Positions 51,565 through 63,014 of a DNA stretch of 64,000 nucleotides are shown one piece after another; position 1 is the stretch's first letter; each line of letters starts with the position of its first letter. Below the pieces are notes generated by a model. That model ran no database searches, was not told the DNA's origin, and was given only the letters and a program-made list of their open reading frames with translations. The translations under genes and the position numbers were made by a program. Origin of the DNA: Luzula sylvatica (taxonomy: Eukaryota; Streptophyta; Magnoliopsida; Poales; Juncaceae); assembly GCA_946800325.1 (NCBI GenBank), contig OX326957.1, positions 25,111,554 to 25,175,553 on the forward strand, written 5' to 3'.

Positions 51565-51790
51565 ACAAAGGTAATTTGTGAGTTGGCCCTTTTCTCTTTG
51601 TGGTCCGCGCCAAGCAAGAGAAGTAAAGCATAAAATACCAAACTGGATTTTAAAGAAAAATGTTAATATGTAATTTTGCAAAGAGATGAAAAGACGAAAA
51701 TTTAGAAAGATTCGAAGAAAGATATTAATATATGATATTTGATAATCACCACCAATATTATTGGGTTGCCAATGTGATATCGACAGCCAA
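51565..51790. repeat. DUF247-unit flanking module (copy 5 of 5)
   Basis: TTTGTGAGTTGGCCC...GTGGTCCGCGCCAAGC, then TTTGATAATCACCACC, as in the other modules. Collinear with 15965-16510 of the left copy. Confidence 0.7.
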
Positions 51791-51877
51791 CAATTTCAGG
51801 TTGACACTAGTTATTCAAGTACATACAAGTTTGTTACGTAGTAAATGAAAAATGAGATTGTGAAATAATAATAATCT

Positions 51878-52015
51878 TTAGTGATCCTCAATTCTTTCAA
51901 TGAATAAAATCGATCTATAAACAAAAAAAAACCAAGATCTATAAAAAAAATAAACCAAGATCGATTACATATAATCTTTAGTGATCCTCAATTCTTTCAA
52001 TGAATAAAATCGATC
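51878..52015. repeat. Short tandem duplication
   Basis: A 45-bp word containing TTTAGTGATCCTCAATTCTT and AATGAATAAAATCGATC is present twice (near 51886 and 51976), separated by two CCAAGATC(T/G)AT words. Confidence 0.85.
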
Positions 52016-52059
52016 AACAGTACACGAAAAAAATAAAAAACAAACCACGGATCAAACGA

Positions 52060-52527
52060 CAAAAGTGTTACCTTTGTAGATCGCCAATTCGCTGGCCAGA
52101 GAGAGTTCGAGACTGGCGAGGATCGTGCGAGAGGGGAAGGAGGAACAACGAATTGGGCCCCTTTGCGGCCAGCGAAGTGAACAGATCCGATCGTGAGGCA
52201 CGGATGATGTAATCGTGTCCAGTGAGGGTTATAGACCAGCGAGGCTTGTGCGGTTTTCTGAAATCAGCTTGATTTCTGAAATCAGCGAGATTCTCGCCTA
52301 TTTGGCGATTTTCAGATGATGAGAGGCGAAACTGGTTGGTGTAGCGTCTTCACGGTGTTCTGGGCATCTCGCGGGTGCGAGACGCAGAGGCGGTGTTGAG
52401 AGTTGTCCACTGGTGGCTTAGCAGATCGATTCTGCTTCATGGGAGAAGAGGGAATGGCTGAGTCGTTCGTGGCTGGGGAGGGGCTTGAGTTCAGGGATTT
52501 TTTTAGAGCATTCTATTTCTCGCCATG
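52060..52527. other. GC-richer stretch, possible captured first exon
   Basis: Read on the minus strand it ends with a donor-like ACAAAG/GTAACAC at about 52073, preceded by GC-rich, stop-containing sequence. Composition is like a 5' UTR plus first exon, similar in style to the cargo at 23400-23870. I find no recognisable protein. Confidence 0.3.
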
Positions 52528-53145
52528 GAGCTTGTGCGAGCTGAGAAACGTATCGGATTTATTAGATCCATTAAGTTATTAGTAATCATTTATTGGATTT
52601 GGATCTCTAACCCGTTAAGACAAGTAATGTAAGATGGATAATTGTTTAGAATTATAGTTGGGTTATGTATTTACATATATATTTTGGATATTTTGGGCCT
52701 GATCTGGTTATCTCCTTGCATGCAATTACAAGAAAAACATCATTTCATAATTTCATTCATGCGAATCTTGCTTCAACCAGGGTCCAGGTATAATTATAAT
52801 TTCATGCAATTACAAGAAAAACAACATTTCATAATTTCATTCATTCGAATCTTGCTTCAAGTTCAATCAGGTATAATTATAATTTATATATTAGTATTTT
52901 TTAGCAAACTTTCTTTTGCAATATTAAACGGAGTTGTACATCATGAATTTTATTTGATTGAGAAGTATTTGCGAGACTAAAAAATGGATAAGAAAACAAC
53001 TTTTCACAACAAAATGTCATAAACAACCATAAAATTCAATTAGTACGTATATTCGTGACCCGCGAATGTCCCTCCCCCAAAATGTTAGAAACAATCTAAA
53101 TTCAATGGGCATGTATTTACCGTGGGAAAATAAGAATAAAAAACA
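52528..53145. repeat. Segmental duplication block (paralogous to 19850-20092 and 24597-24870)
   Basis: This is the right copy, without the 4.5-kb insertion. A 50-bp word (AATTACAAGAAAAACAACAT then TTCATAATTTCATTCAT) is tandemly duplicated near 52727 and 52807. Confidence 0.78.
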
Positions 53146-54050
53146 ATTATTTAGCGAAAATCCTCGTATTTTTGCCAAATAATGTGGTAAAATTGTTTTT
53201 TTCATTTTTGTGTTTTCTTATTTCACACTAGTAAATATTTTTTAAAAAAACATTATTTTCGCCAAATTAATGTCAACTGCTAGTTTTACAAAGGATATCA
53301 AACTAACGTCATATTTGCAAATTTCGTCACAGCCGATTTTATGTATCGAAGAAAGTCCTGCATTATGCCAAAATCAAGAAACCCCCTGTTTATTGAAATT
53401 ACAGAAAAAAAATGTATCTATTCTCATGAAATTCAAAGAAAAGCCCGTGATGTCAGAGGGTCATTTTTGCAATTTTTTTATAATGGGTGAATGTTTATGC
53501 AATTTGGGCGTAAGGCGAGGGCTTTTATGCAAATATTCTCTTATGCTGAATGAATTGACCGGTTGGGGGCAGGATAAAGAGCAAAAGAGTGGGCCAATTT
53601 TTTGAATCATGCGTACCACTTTACCAGTTCCATATATAACAGTACAAAACCAGGCGTACAGGCACGATCCATCTCATATCATAAATTTCAGGATTTAGTG
53701 TACTGTTACTGAATTCGTTTCCAAATTGGGAGAATTCAATCTCTGAAATAAGAAGGCTTGGAGATGAGCGAGTAATTTACGAGATATTAATTCTGTGATT
53801 GAAAGAGAGATCAAATTTGAAATTAATTCTGAAATTGGAATTACTGAGTCATACATAGATTACATAATTGGAAAAACACTCGGTACCGGTATCCAGGCCG
53901 GTCTTTTCATTGGCCGAGTTAGCAGTCGGTTAAGGCTATCAAAAAATATAGGGCCTGCAAAATTAATATATAAATTTATTGTTTAGTGATTCAAAAAATA
54001 AAAAGCCTCCAAACATAACTTAATTTTGTTTTTTTTTTTGAAATATTTTA
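53146..54050. other. No supported gene
   Basis: Two open frames (53270-53605 and 53795-53986) lack recognisable domains and typical codon composition. Around 53150-53265 there are CGCCAAAT / ATTTAGCG words hinting at another GGCGAA-type fold-back. TATATAACAG at 53632 could be a TATA box but nothing follows it. Confidence 0.35.
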
Positions 54051-54053
54051 AAA

Positions 54054-54172
54054 AAGATGCAACACGAGGACTTCCCAATTGGTCACCCATCCTAGTACTA
54101 CTCTCGCCCAAGCATGATTAACTGCGGAATTCTGATGGGATATGATGTTTTAGTGCCGGTATGATCGCATCC
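54054..54172 (-). pseudogene. Isolated, diverged 5S rRNA gene copy
   Basis: The minus strand from 54172 starts GGATGCGATCATACCGGCAC and contains CCCATCAGAATTCCGCAGTT, GCTTGGGCGAGAGTAGTACT, AGGATGGGTGAC and GGGAAGTCCTCGTGTTGCAT, covering a full plant 5S rRNA of about 119 nt. Differences from the plant consensus include ACATCATAT where GCACCGGAT is usual and CCAATTGGG where CCTCCTGGG is usual. It is a single copy, not an array. Alternatives: a dispersed 5S pseudogene, or the 5S-like part of a Cassandra-type TRIM LTR. I could not define LTR ends. Confidence 0.85.
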
Positions 54173-54681
54173 ACAATTTAATTTTGTTATTATTGACTTA
54201 ATTGTTCTAAATATATTTTCTTTCAAACCCGAAGGTTATTCTTTAAAATTAACTGGAACAGCGCGAGATTCGCCAATACAAATACATGAAAGTATTTTTG
54301 AAACATGTATAACAAATTGTTTAAAATATTGAGTGTTAAATAAACAATTAAAATCAATTATGATATTCTTAATTCAAATCTCAATTAGATTAGTGTAAAT
54401 ATCACAATAAACAATACATGAGCTTTTTTTACAAAATGGTACAAAAATACATTATGTATATTATGAGTTAACCCTATTAACATTATATTATGACTGGGAA
54501 AATTACCTCGAATTAAAAATAATTAATTTCATAACACAATACAGCTGACTTAGAAGTTTAGGAATTATAAATTATATGATTTATTTAGAAGTTAATCATA
54601 TTGTAGGCTTTATTAGGGTTTATACTTGGTAGCAATTAGGCAGCCATAGATAACTATGGAGTTGTTCGGTGAAGTGGATTA
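54173..54681. other. No gene seen
   Basis: AT-rich sequence between the 5S copy and the Harbinger element. Confidence 0.4.
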
Positions 54682-56786
54682 GGGGTTGTTTGATATAAGG
54701 TATTTAATGGGATTTTGCAAGACAAGAAACCAGTTTCCTGGATAAGTTAGTTGTTTGAGTGTTTGATATGTTGGACAAAGACAGACATTGAGTTCCCATG
54801 TCCTTTTCCACCAGGTTATTGTCCCTCAAATAATGTCTCGCAAAAATTTAGGGAAAACACCAAAGTCACACTCTTTCTTTCTCCTCCCGCCAAGAACACT
54901 TCACCATTTGTGCTTCTTCTCTCTCACTCGTTGAGAATCTTGCTTGCTTCTCTCTCAATTGTCGAGAAGCTTTTCTGATTTAAGGATGACTCCTCCATCT
55001 CAGGTTTGTATTTTTCTTGGTTGATTTAAGGATTTTGGATCTAGGGTTTTCTGATTTATCCCTCTCGTTCATAATTTGGAGTTGGTTTCTTCAATTTCTT
55101 GGTTCTGGATCGCATACCATTATGTTTGATTTCTTGATTTAATCTTTCTTTACGCATTTGGAGTTGGTTTTTTCAATTTGAGTTGGTTTCAGGACCCATT
55201 TGGAGTTGATTAAAATAAATGGTCAAAATCATATGGTTCAGGACCCATTTGGAGTTGGTTTCTTCAATTTTTACACTTATTTTTTTTACGCAACATGATC
55301 CAGGACCCATTAATTGATAAGAATCAAAGTGCTCTGGATCCTTGATTTGATTTAGGACCATTTATTCTTGTCTCTTAATTCTTGATTTAGGACTTCATCT
55401 GGTCCTTGGTTCATGGTTCAGGACCCTTAATTCTTGATATTGTTCCATCGTTGAACTAACACAAGCTTTAGTTTTTTCATAACACATGAATTGATCCTTT
55501 ATTCATAACTTTTAATTTGGATCCTTAATTTTGTAGAATTAACCAATAATCATTATTCTAGGAATCTGAAGCAACATCTCCGAATTGTAAAGGAAAAGCA
55601 ACGGGAAAAAATCATAGTTGGAGTCCATCAGAAAGTGGTTTTCTCATCAAATTTTTAGTCGCATTCCTCCATCACCTTGCTCACCTGAAGATCAGCAACC
55701 TAATTCATTTAATGTGATTCAAGAAGATGACGAGGTAGAAGTGCAAGAAATGACCCCTAATGGCAGGCCCAATACTAATTCGGGTGCCCAAAATTCAACT
55801 TGTGTTGGATCAAAGAAACGAAAGAGAAAAGAACCAGAAGAAGATTTAATCCGCGTCGAAGTAGGTCGAATGGCAAATGCTTTGGAAAACATGTCTTCCG
55901 ATAAAACCATTCGGTATGCAAAACAACTCATGAACCATCTAGAACCTCTTCAGGCGGAATTCTCAGAATGTGTCATATGGGCCATACATCATTACTTTAT
56001 CGAAAACAAAACTCATGGTTCTGCCTTCACCACATATACGTACCAAATGAAGTTAAATTATGTTAGGCATCTTATGATGGTACATGGATTTGGTAATTCT
56101 GATGGCAATGGAGATGGAAATGCAGGCGGTACCGGAGGAAGCGATGGTGGAACTAGAGGTGGTGGTTTCGGTGATTTTGGTGGTGGTGCCGAAAATAGTG
56201 GTTTCTCTAGTTTCGGAGATGGTTATTTCGATAATGACATCTAATTTAGTAGTATAACTTGGATATTTTGATATTTTGTGGTTTATATTTTCATAATGAT
56301 ATTTAATTTAATAGTATGGTGATTTATTTTGTGGTTTGTGTGTTGTATGTATGAATTTAATTCTAATATACTATGTTATGAGATATTATAATTTATGATG
56401 ATTTATTTTGAAGTTAGTGGTAAATAGATAATTACAGTTACTATTTTGAAGTTAGTAATTTTGTAGTTAGTAATTTTGAAGTTATGAGATGGTAATTTTG
56501 TGGTAATTTTGAAGTTAGTAATAACAATTACAGTTACTATTTTCAAGTAATAATAATTATAATTATGTGTATAATTTTTCAAACCAACCAAATTCACTTT
56601 CAACTACTTTTTAGTTTTCCTTCACATCAAACAATAGATTTTCATTTCCATTATTTAGAATTCTAACTAATCAAACAACACATGCGAGACATAGATATCC
56701 TTCAAATATTTCATTTTCTCTAGACAATGCAAGACAATGCAAGAATCCCTCAAAATCCTTCAAAATCTCTTGCATCAAACGGCCCC
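54682..56786 (+). mobile_element. PIF/Harbinger element with Myb-like ORF only
   Basis: TIRs: GGGGTTGTTTGATATAAGG at the left and, in complement, GGGGCCGTTTGATGCAAGAG at the right. The flanking 3-bp duplication is TTA (54679-54681 and 56787-56789), as expected for PIF/Harbinger. The 2.1-kb element contains the relic Myb/SANT-like gene (54986-56244) and tandem GTTAGTAATTTTG words near 56450-56520, but no DDE transposase. PIF/Harbinger elements normally need both a Myb-like protein and a transposase. Confidence 0.75.
54986..56244 (+). pseudogene. Harbinger-associated Myb/SANT-like protein relic
   Basis: A short first exon (54986-55003, MTPPSQ) is followed by an acceptor at 55561 and ESEATSPNCKGKATGKNHSW, then SPSESGFLIKFLV. 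The NHSW motif and spacing fit the start of the Myb/SANT-like domain of PIF/Harbinger-derived proteins. That frame stops near 55716. The C-terminal half is open in another frame (55618-56244, 208 codons from a TTG): a lysine-rich GSKKRKRKEPEED signal, a conserved-looking helical region (MANALENMSSDKTIRYAKQL) and a Gly-rich tail ending FDNDI. Most of the Myb domain is therefore deleted and the frame is shifted. Confidence 0.6.
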
Positions 56787-57009
56787 TTAGTGGAAAATGG
56801 AACAATGTTCTATTTCATTTTATTCCGTGGTTGTTCGGTAGAACTAATGAATTAAATTTTGGAATAAAGTATTTAGAGTGATGATTAATGACCAAAAATT
56901 CATGAAAGAAATATATTATTTTATTAGAGAGTGCAAATAAATTTTTTTTTTTTGTCCAAAAAGTAGCCTCGTCAAAAATCCAATTTGTAAGAACTAGACT
57001 TTTTCCTAA

Positions 57010-57290
57010 TTTGCAAAAATAAATTTTTCGCCAAACTGCCTGGTGAAAGAGAACACTTTCGTTAGATTCTCTAGCGAAAGAAACACAAACCCTAATTTTG
57101 GTCTTAATTTGAGGATTAATCAGTTTTAACCTCATTCGTCGGAGGGTCCGGCAAAAGAGTGCATGTAACGTATGTGAGTACCAAGGAAACATTGTGTGCA
57201 TGTGGGCGCGTCTTTTCACATTTGTGTCTCTTTCGCCAGACCCTTTAGCGAAAGAGGATGTATTAACTTTTCATGAGCGCACTCTTCGGT
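57010..57290. mobile_element. CTTTCGCC-type element, opposite orientation to 26540-26720
   Basis: The complement of this stretch matches 26560-26720: ACTCTTTTGCCGGACCCTCC, GAGGTTAAAACTG, ATTAAGACCA and the CACCAGGCAGTTTGGCGAA palindrome. It is probably a non-autonomous DNA transposon with GGCGAAAG arms. Termini not resolved. Confidence 0.5.
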
Positions 57291-57414
57291 CCAACATGAG
57301 ATGCATTAAGAAAATACAGTTTTGGATCAACAGTAAAAATGTGCATATAAGGACAAACGAATGCACACGTTCATTGGAACCAATACACACATAATAAGAT
57401 TATGCAAATATCAG

Positions 57415-57722
57415 TTCCTGAGAATGGTCCGTTGTAACAGACAGTAATAGCCTTGTTAATAATATTAGATTATTAATAAATCAGAATTCCAATGAAGGTC
57501 CGTTGTAATGGAAGTTACGTTCCGTTACAACGGAAGGCTAAGAGCCAGTTTCATTATTGAAACAGTGAATGGTCCAACAGTGAATGGTCCGTTACAACGG
57601 AAGCCGGGCTCCGTTGTAACGGAAGTCTCGCTTGAAGCCTGTTTGAGTATATTACGATATACACAGTTTTGCATATATGATATCCACCCATTTATATGTC
57701 ATTATCCTATTAAGTATAAATA
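57415..57722 (+). promoter_or_regulatory. AACGG/CCGTT motif cluster upstream of a TATA box, copy 2
   Basis: The same near-palindromes TCCGTTACAACGGA and TCCGTTGTAACGGA as at 24900, with an extra AACAGTGAATGGTCC duplication. TATAAATA is at 57715-57722. The cluster is kept in both duplicates. Confidence 0.45.
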
Positions 57723-57859
57723 TGATGTTTTTCTCTCCTCTAGGTGCTGATTCTGTTCTAATCACTCTATCAATATTTGAAAGTGTCACCAAAGAGAGAG
57801 ATAAAAGAGGAGAAAAGGCATTTTTTCTGTTAGAGAATCATGATTGATCAAATCAAGCA

Positions 57860-58710
57860 AGTTCACACACGCTTCGTCTAGCCAGTTGTGTGTGTGACCG
57901 AGAGACTACATCTCACAATGGATACGCGTAGAGGAGTTCACGTTTGTGACTCTCAATTGTGAGCAAACTGAAATTATGATTTGACCGAAATCGTTTCGGT
58001 TTACCCACAAGAAGGAGAACGTGTTTGACATGGTGTCGGGTCGTGTGGTATGGGATGCACGCATTGCCGGAGCAAGGATCACGATGAAAAGCACGACGAT
58101 GTCGAAACATGTGACGTGGGACGCACAAGAGATGACCGAATTGGAGAAGAAGAAGGAAGAATTAGTGCGTTAACTCTTTGTCCAACATCAATTTGGTGCG
58201 GTACGATTGTTTGTTAATTCTTTCATGATTCACACGCTTGGAATCGATGACGGGGTCCTCGAAATTAGGGAAAAAGCTCCGCGTCCCTCATCCCCTGCCC
58301 CGCGTAGATTTCCCAACAATGCACCCGTATGTTCATTACAGACCTAGAGAGCTTAGTTTCGTCGATGCGGTACGGTCATGCTTTTATTATAAATTCTTTT
58401 GTTCGAACGTAAATTCAATTTAAAAATGCAGGACAACCATATGCCCGACGCTGTGCGTAAGGGTCGAAGGATCATTCAGATGATAGACACTGCAGATGGG
58501 TCGGAGAGTTTGGTCTCATGTTGCATGCAAAGTACGGAGGTCCTGAACGACCTAGCACACGCCGATGACCATGTTCCCACTCTGTCGGCTCAGATAGTGA
58601 CGTAGACAACGATGGTGATCTCACGCAGATTACACAGCAGGGTCGTGGACGTGCACATCGTGTCGTTCCACAACGTGGTGTAGGTGGTCGTGGCGATGGC
58701 AGAGGGTGAT
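57860..58710 (+). pseudogene. Decayed coding-like region, unknown family (copy 2)
   Basis: Paralogue of 25380-26235. After a TGCAG acceptor at 58431 a frame reads MQDNHMPDAVRKGRRIIQMI, then DTADGSESL and HADDHVPTLSAQIVT before a stop at 58605. An Arg/Gly-rich continuation (GRGRAHR, then GGRGDGRG) lies in another frame. I do not recognise the family. Confidence 0.38.
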
Positions 58711-59142
58711 CTTGTGATATTGTGTTTTTTTTTGTGTGTTTTGGATTTGAAAATTGTGTTTGTAATATTTGTGATATTTGTGTTTAAAATGAATTCAAAT
58801 TAACCTACAATATTGTCGATGAATTTTGAGTGAAGAAATGATCGCAGAAAAATAAAACGAAATCATTTAAATTATAGATTTTCAAAAGTTCTAAAACATT
58901 TGGGTTCATCTATTATCTAATTCCATTTACTTTCAATTATGTTCGGCTGAATAAAAAATTTCTTCCATTATTTCATGTTTATTCCATGGTGCCTAACATG
59001 TACTATAGTCTCATAGTCTTGCAAAATCGAAGAAGCCATTAAATTTGGATTTATTGTCAAGAATTATAATTTACAAAATATCTACTTTTAATTATTAATT
59101 TGTTTTGTTGACCCAGTATTATTGTTTGCCTTATAATTATAG

Positions 59143-59328
59143 GAACCTATGTGGCCTAAATATGATATAATAAAATTTTGCGAAGATGACGTATTGCATA
59201 TGGCTCTAGATGAAACAATTGGTGATATAAAAGAAAATTTCATAAATAACCTCCAAAAGTTTGTGAACCGCAGTATGATTGCTACCGATAATATCAGACT
59301 ATTCGCACTCGCAAACAAAATTGTTTAA
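59143..59328 (+). pseudogene. Exon-like frame conserved in both duplicates (copy 2)
   Basis: After AATTATAG the frame reads EPMWPKYDIIKFCEDDVLHM, ALDETIGDIKENFINNL, QKFVNRSMIATDN and RLFALANKIV, then a stop. Copy 1 at 27010 keeps the same protein with conservative changes plus a frameshift. Function unknown. Confidence 0.4.
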
Positions 59329-60170
59329 CGTATTTGAAGAAAAATAATGTATTCGTATCATATAATCAATATATATATTCGTATAGATACTTTTATTAAA
59401 ATACAAATGTTTTTCAGGTACGATTACTACTCTGTTGAATAATATCAGTATCGTTTTCGTCCCTAATACTACATTGATTCTACATTTAAATAAAAGAGAG
59501 TGAAAAAGTTAGTGGACATAAGTTTATTATAAATAAACGGTAATTATGGTCAAAAGTATAGGGGGAGAATCTCTGAGCACGATCAAATGTTGGCAAGCTC
59601 TTGTACCAAATTTGTACGGCCTTGTGAAGAGAAAAATAAGGGGGATTAAGGACTTCGCCTTTTGACGAAAATGTCACAGACTCACAACACGGTTTACCAT
59701 GTAAATTTGAAGCCCAACTAAACTGTTGTTTTTTTAGACAATAATTTAATTAATTAGCACATTTCTCAAAAGACCCCCACTAGTAAAAGATTGGGCGGCA
59801 CGCTCTTGAGTTTTAAACCCTGTACTTTTAACCCAAAACCAATGTAATTGTTTAAGAGTATTGATATTTACCCTTCTTATAGTCCCACAAATGTGTGGAC
59901 CCGTACATTAATGATATGATAATCATTGTCATACATATGATTAATAGAGTGATAAATTATGTCTGAAGTTCTCACGTGGAAATTACCTATTAAGATTTAC
60001 CAACTAATATAATATTGTATTGAATGTATTTATTATTTAATGCCAACGCATTAATATGTTGATGAAATATAAAAGACTAGGATAATACTCTAGCTGCGTC
60101 GCGAACATGTTAATTATGTTTTACATTATAATACAAAATAAACTTTTTTTATGATAATAATGATAATATC

Positions 60171-60640
60171 ATCTTAAAATAAAATTATTTGAATTCACTC
60201 AAGTATGATTATATATATGTTTTATAATTATATATGTTATGATAACAAATAATTCTTTTTTTTATCAAATAATAATACATATTAGTGCCACTGTATAATA
60301 ATAAGTGAGGTATCACACAATTTTATGAAAAAACATAACAAGAAATATTATATTAATGTTCTTTATATTTAATGTGATATAAAATATAAAAATAATGAAT
60401 CATATAACATATGCAGTCACAAAACAAATTATTAATTATATAATACTAATAATATTTTTATTGATTCAAAATTGAGTTAATTTTTTCAAAAATTTGATTT
60501 AGTAGTGTAAGTAATTTAAAAAGTAATACTAAAATTAAACAGAAAAACTATATATAAGTACGAGGGTTGCTAAGATATTTATTATTAGAGTCGTCTTCAT
60601 GGAAATTTATCATAATGTTTTCGAAAAACTATATATAAGT
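60171..60640. other. AT-rich sequence, no gene seen
   Basis: A partial duplicate of the left end of the next MITE (TATATAAGTACGAGGGTTGC) is present at 60551-60585. Nothing else. Confidence 0.45.
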
Positions 60641-60644
60641 ACGA

Positions 60645-60894
60645 GGATTGCTAAGATATTTAATTAAGTAATACGAGTTTGATAGTTTTGACTTCTAATC
60701 ATTATACTTGTTTTCGGATTGTTTTTTCATGATAAACAATAAAAATTATGATCATCATTAAATGCAAAATTATGATCATCATTAAAGCAAATTATGATCA
60801 TCATTAAAAATATACGTTTCTCAAAGCAAATTCAATAGTAAAAAAAATTCTAAATACCTGATCAATGATACTTAACTAAGTATCTTAGTAATCC
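60645..60894. mobile_element. MITE of the TTAATTAAGTA family
   Basis: The left end is AGGATTGCTAAGATATTTAA then TTAAGTA; the right end in complement is AGGATTACTAAGATACTTAG then TTAAGTA. It is about 250 bp, with three tandem ATTATGATCATCATTAAA words inside. Its ends resemble those of the elements at 5343 and 47884, so the three form one superfamily. Confidence 0.65.
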
Positions 60895-60899
60895 TATAT

Positions 60900-61900
60900 A
60901 ATTACATTAATTTCTATAAGAGTGATGATACTCATCCCCTTTACAATCCATGTAGATGATTGATGTGTTGGCTTATGCATTAATTATAGTGATGAACCAT
61001 AAATATATTTATTTTGATCATCCTATACATGATGAGAGGGAATTGAATGTCAAATGTTTCACACATCAATAATGTATTTAATATTTTTATTGTCCTTGTT
61101 TACTACCATCCTTTTGTAATTAAATCCAAAAATATTATGGGGAAAATAAGTAATTGAGCTGAACTAATTGACCATTTACAAAGTGTTAAACGGGTACATA
61201 TGACTCGTTTGGAAAATAATTAATCAAATTAAGTTTACAAATTTGGAAAAAATAAATATTGTGCATAATTAATCCACCGTTTAACATGTGTTAAACATAT
61301 ATACATGACTCATTTTCACCGTTTAACATGTGTCTAATGGATACACATAATTATTTTCACTGTTTCACACCTAAATTAGAGTTTATCGGAAAATTTACAA
61401 AATATAAGAACGAAGACAGAAATAATAATTTCGCTAAATTTATTGAAGATAAAATAATTAAATATTTGTTCAAAAAAATATAACTCATCATGTGTAAATT
61501 AAATAAATCAAATTATTTTAATAATTTGGTTTATCACCTAATAAATGTGATTCATCACCTAATTAATACGATTTACTATTTAATGTAGTTTACTACTTCA
61601 TTGCATTTATTATTTATTATTGGTTGCCAACACATTATTATTTTTCTTTCTATAATTCATGTTTTTATAGTTTTTTGCTACACATAATAAACTAATTTAA
61701 CTCAATTACACTGTGGTTTTGTTCACAAAAATATCCTCTCTCGCCCTCTGTGTGTATGTGTGACCTGCACCCTGGCACCCTGAACTAATACTTGACAAAT
61801 TGGCTTACTATAAAATAGATAAATAAAATAAAAAAATAACCTCGAACAAGGAGTTTACCAGAGACAAGGAGCAGTTTTGAAATTCAAGCTTTGACTGTTT
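60900..61900. other. AT-rich distal upstream region of the peptide gene
   Basis: Contains a loosely repeated ACCGTTTAACATGTGTTAAA motif (61170-61360) and ATTTATCACCTAATTAAT-like words (61530-61600). No coding region. Confidence 0.45.
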
Positions 61901-61951
61901 GTCTCTGTATCTTTGCTTAGATTTAGATTCATTTACATCTGGAACCTCCTT

Positions 61952-62067
61952 TATAAAACCCTACACTCTTCTTCTCTTTCTCCTCTTCCCTTTTTGTTAC
62001 TCGTGCCTACCTAATTGAGTGGCTTTAAACCCTAAACCTAATCCCCAAATCCCTAGAAATAGAAGTC
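61952..62067 (+). promoter_or_regulatory. TATA box, 5' UTR and telo-box of the peptide gene
   Basis: TATAAAA at 61952-61958 is followed by a CT-rich initiator region (61963-61992). A telo-box AAACCCTAA lies at 62027-62035, 33 bp upstream of the ATG. The 5' UTR would be about 80 nt. Telo-boxes are common near the starts of plant genes active in dividing tissue; that link is inference here. Confidence 0.65.
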
Positions 62068-62579
62068 ATGCAGTGCAAAAGGTGTATAACCATTGATATT
62101 CTTCTATGTTCATTATGCTTTATTGCATTTGGTGATCTCTCCATTGTTTATGCTAATCAAGGTAAAATTTTCTTTGTCCATCTTTTCGAAAGTCGAAATT
62201 GATCAAGCTAGGAAAAATGAGCATGTTTATTTATTCCATATACTGATTACTGACTATTATTTTGATACTTGTTGCAGGGATTAGAACTCCATCTAGCAGT
62301 ACTCAAGAAATTAGAAGCAAATTGGTTAGTTTCGTTTCCAATCACGAGCTGAGGAATGGGCGAAAATGGTTAAGAGAGATTGATGCAAAGAAAGGAATGG
62401 AAATGAAGGGCTCAAGAAATAATGGTGCTAACCCTAATGTGAGAGATCAAAGTGATCATCTCAAAGGAAAAGAAGGACGTTTCAAATTTTTGGGTGGGTT
62501 GAGATATAAATTATTTGGTGTCATGCCCTTAAGTTCCGACTCTCATAAACCCCAAAGTCACCCCCCAAAGAATAATTAG
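62068..62579 (+). CDS. Alternative form of the peptide precursor with intron 2 retained
   Basis: If splicing joins 62068-62161 to 62278 and then reads through, the frame stops at 62579 after 131 residues. The last 13 residues are DSHKPQSHPPKNN, directly followed by the stop. This has the layout of RGF1-3-type peptides (Asp, variable part, His-Pro-Pro-Lys-Asn-Asn at the extreme C-terminus), but Ser replaces the Tyr that is normally sulfated. It shares the signal peptide and basic region with the spliced form. It could be a real alternative product, an ancestral peptide exon decayed into an intron, or chance. Confidence 0.45.
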
Positions 62580-62979
62580 GTTTAGGTCACATTAATTAGT
62601 TAAGGGTGTTCATAAACTTTCTTACTAACATCCTAAGTTAGGTTTTGAATGCTTTTGAGGATCAAGTAGGATACAAATTTGTAGTGTTTTGTATGAGATA
62701 GCAAGTTATGTTTACAGATAACTTTTGTATTCCGTTTTTTTATTTTATGAACTGGATTTTGGTGTCTATTTGCAGTTGATTTATTGAACGAAGGTCCAAC
62801 ATAGCCCTATATTTTCTTATTGTGAATAATTAAATCAACCATACCAAATAAACGAAAAAGATGCAGATTTTTATTGAATTATATATATCACTCTTATAAA
62901 ATTCTTGTGCAGGAAATTATTTGGATTCCTTGAAGAAGCAAGGGAGCTCATCAAGCCAAGAAATGCATCAAAAGGTTTT

Positions 62980-63014
<35 letters not shown>

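Larger units (their letters stand above)
57405..60170. repeat. Segmental duplication block (paralogous to 24940-29090)
   Basis: This is the right copy, lacking three insertions found in the left copy. It keeps an intact 60-codon frame at 58426-58605 and the exon-like frame at 59143-59328. Confidence 0.82.

Noticed and set aside
53270..53986. Two moderately long open frames
   Set aside because: No recognisable domain and no conserved counterpart in the left duplicate.
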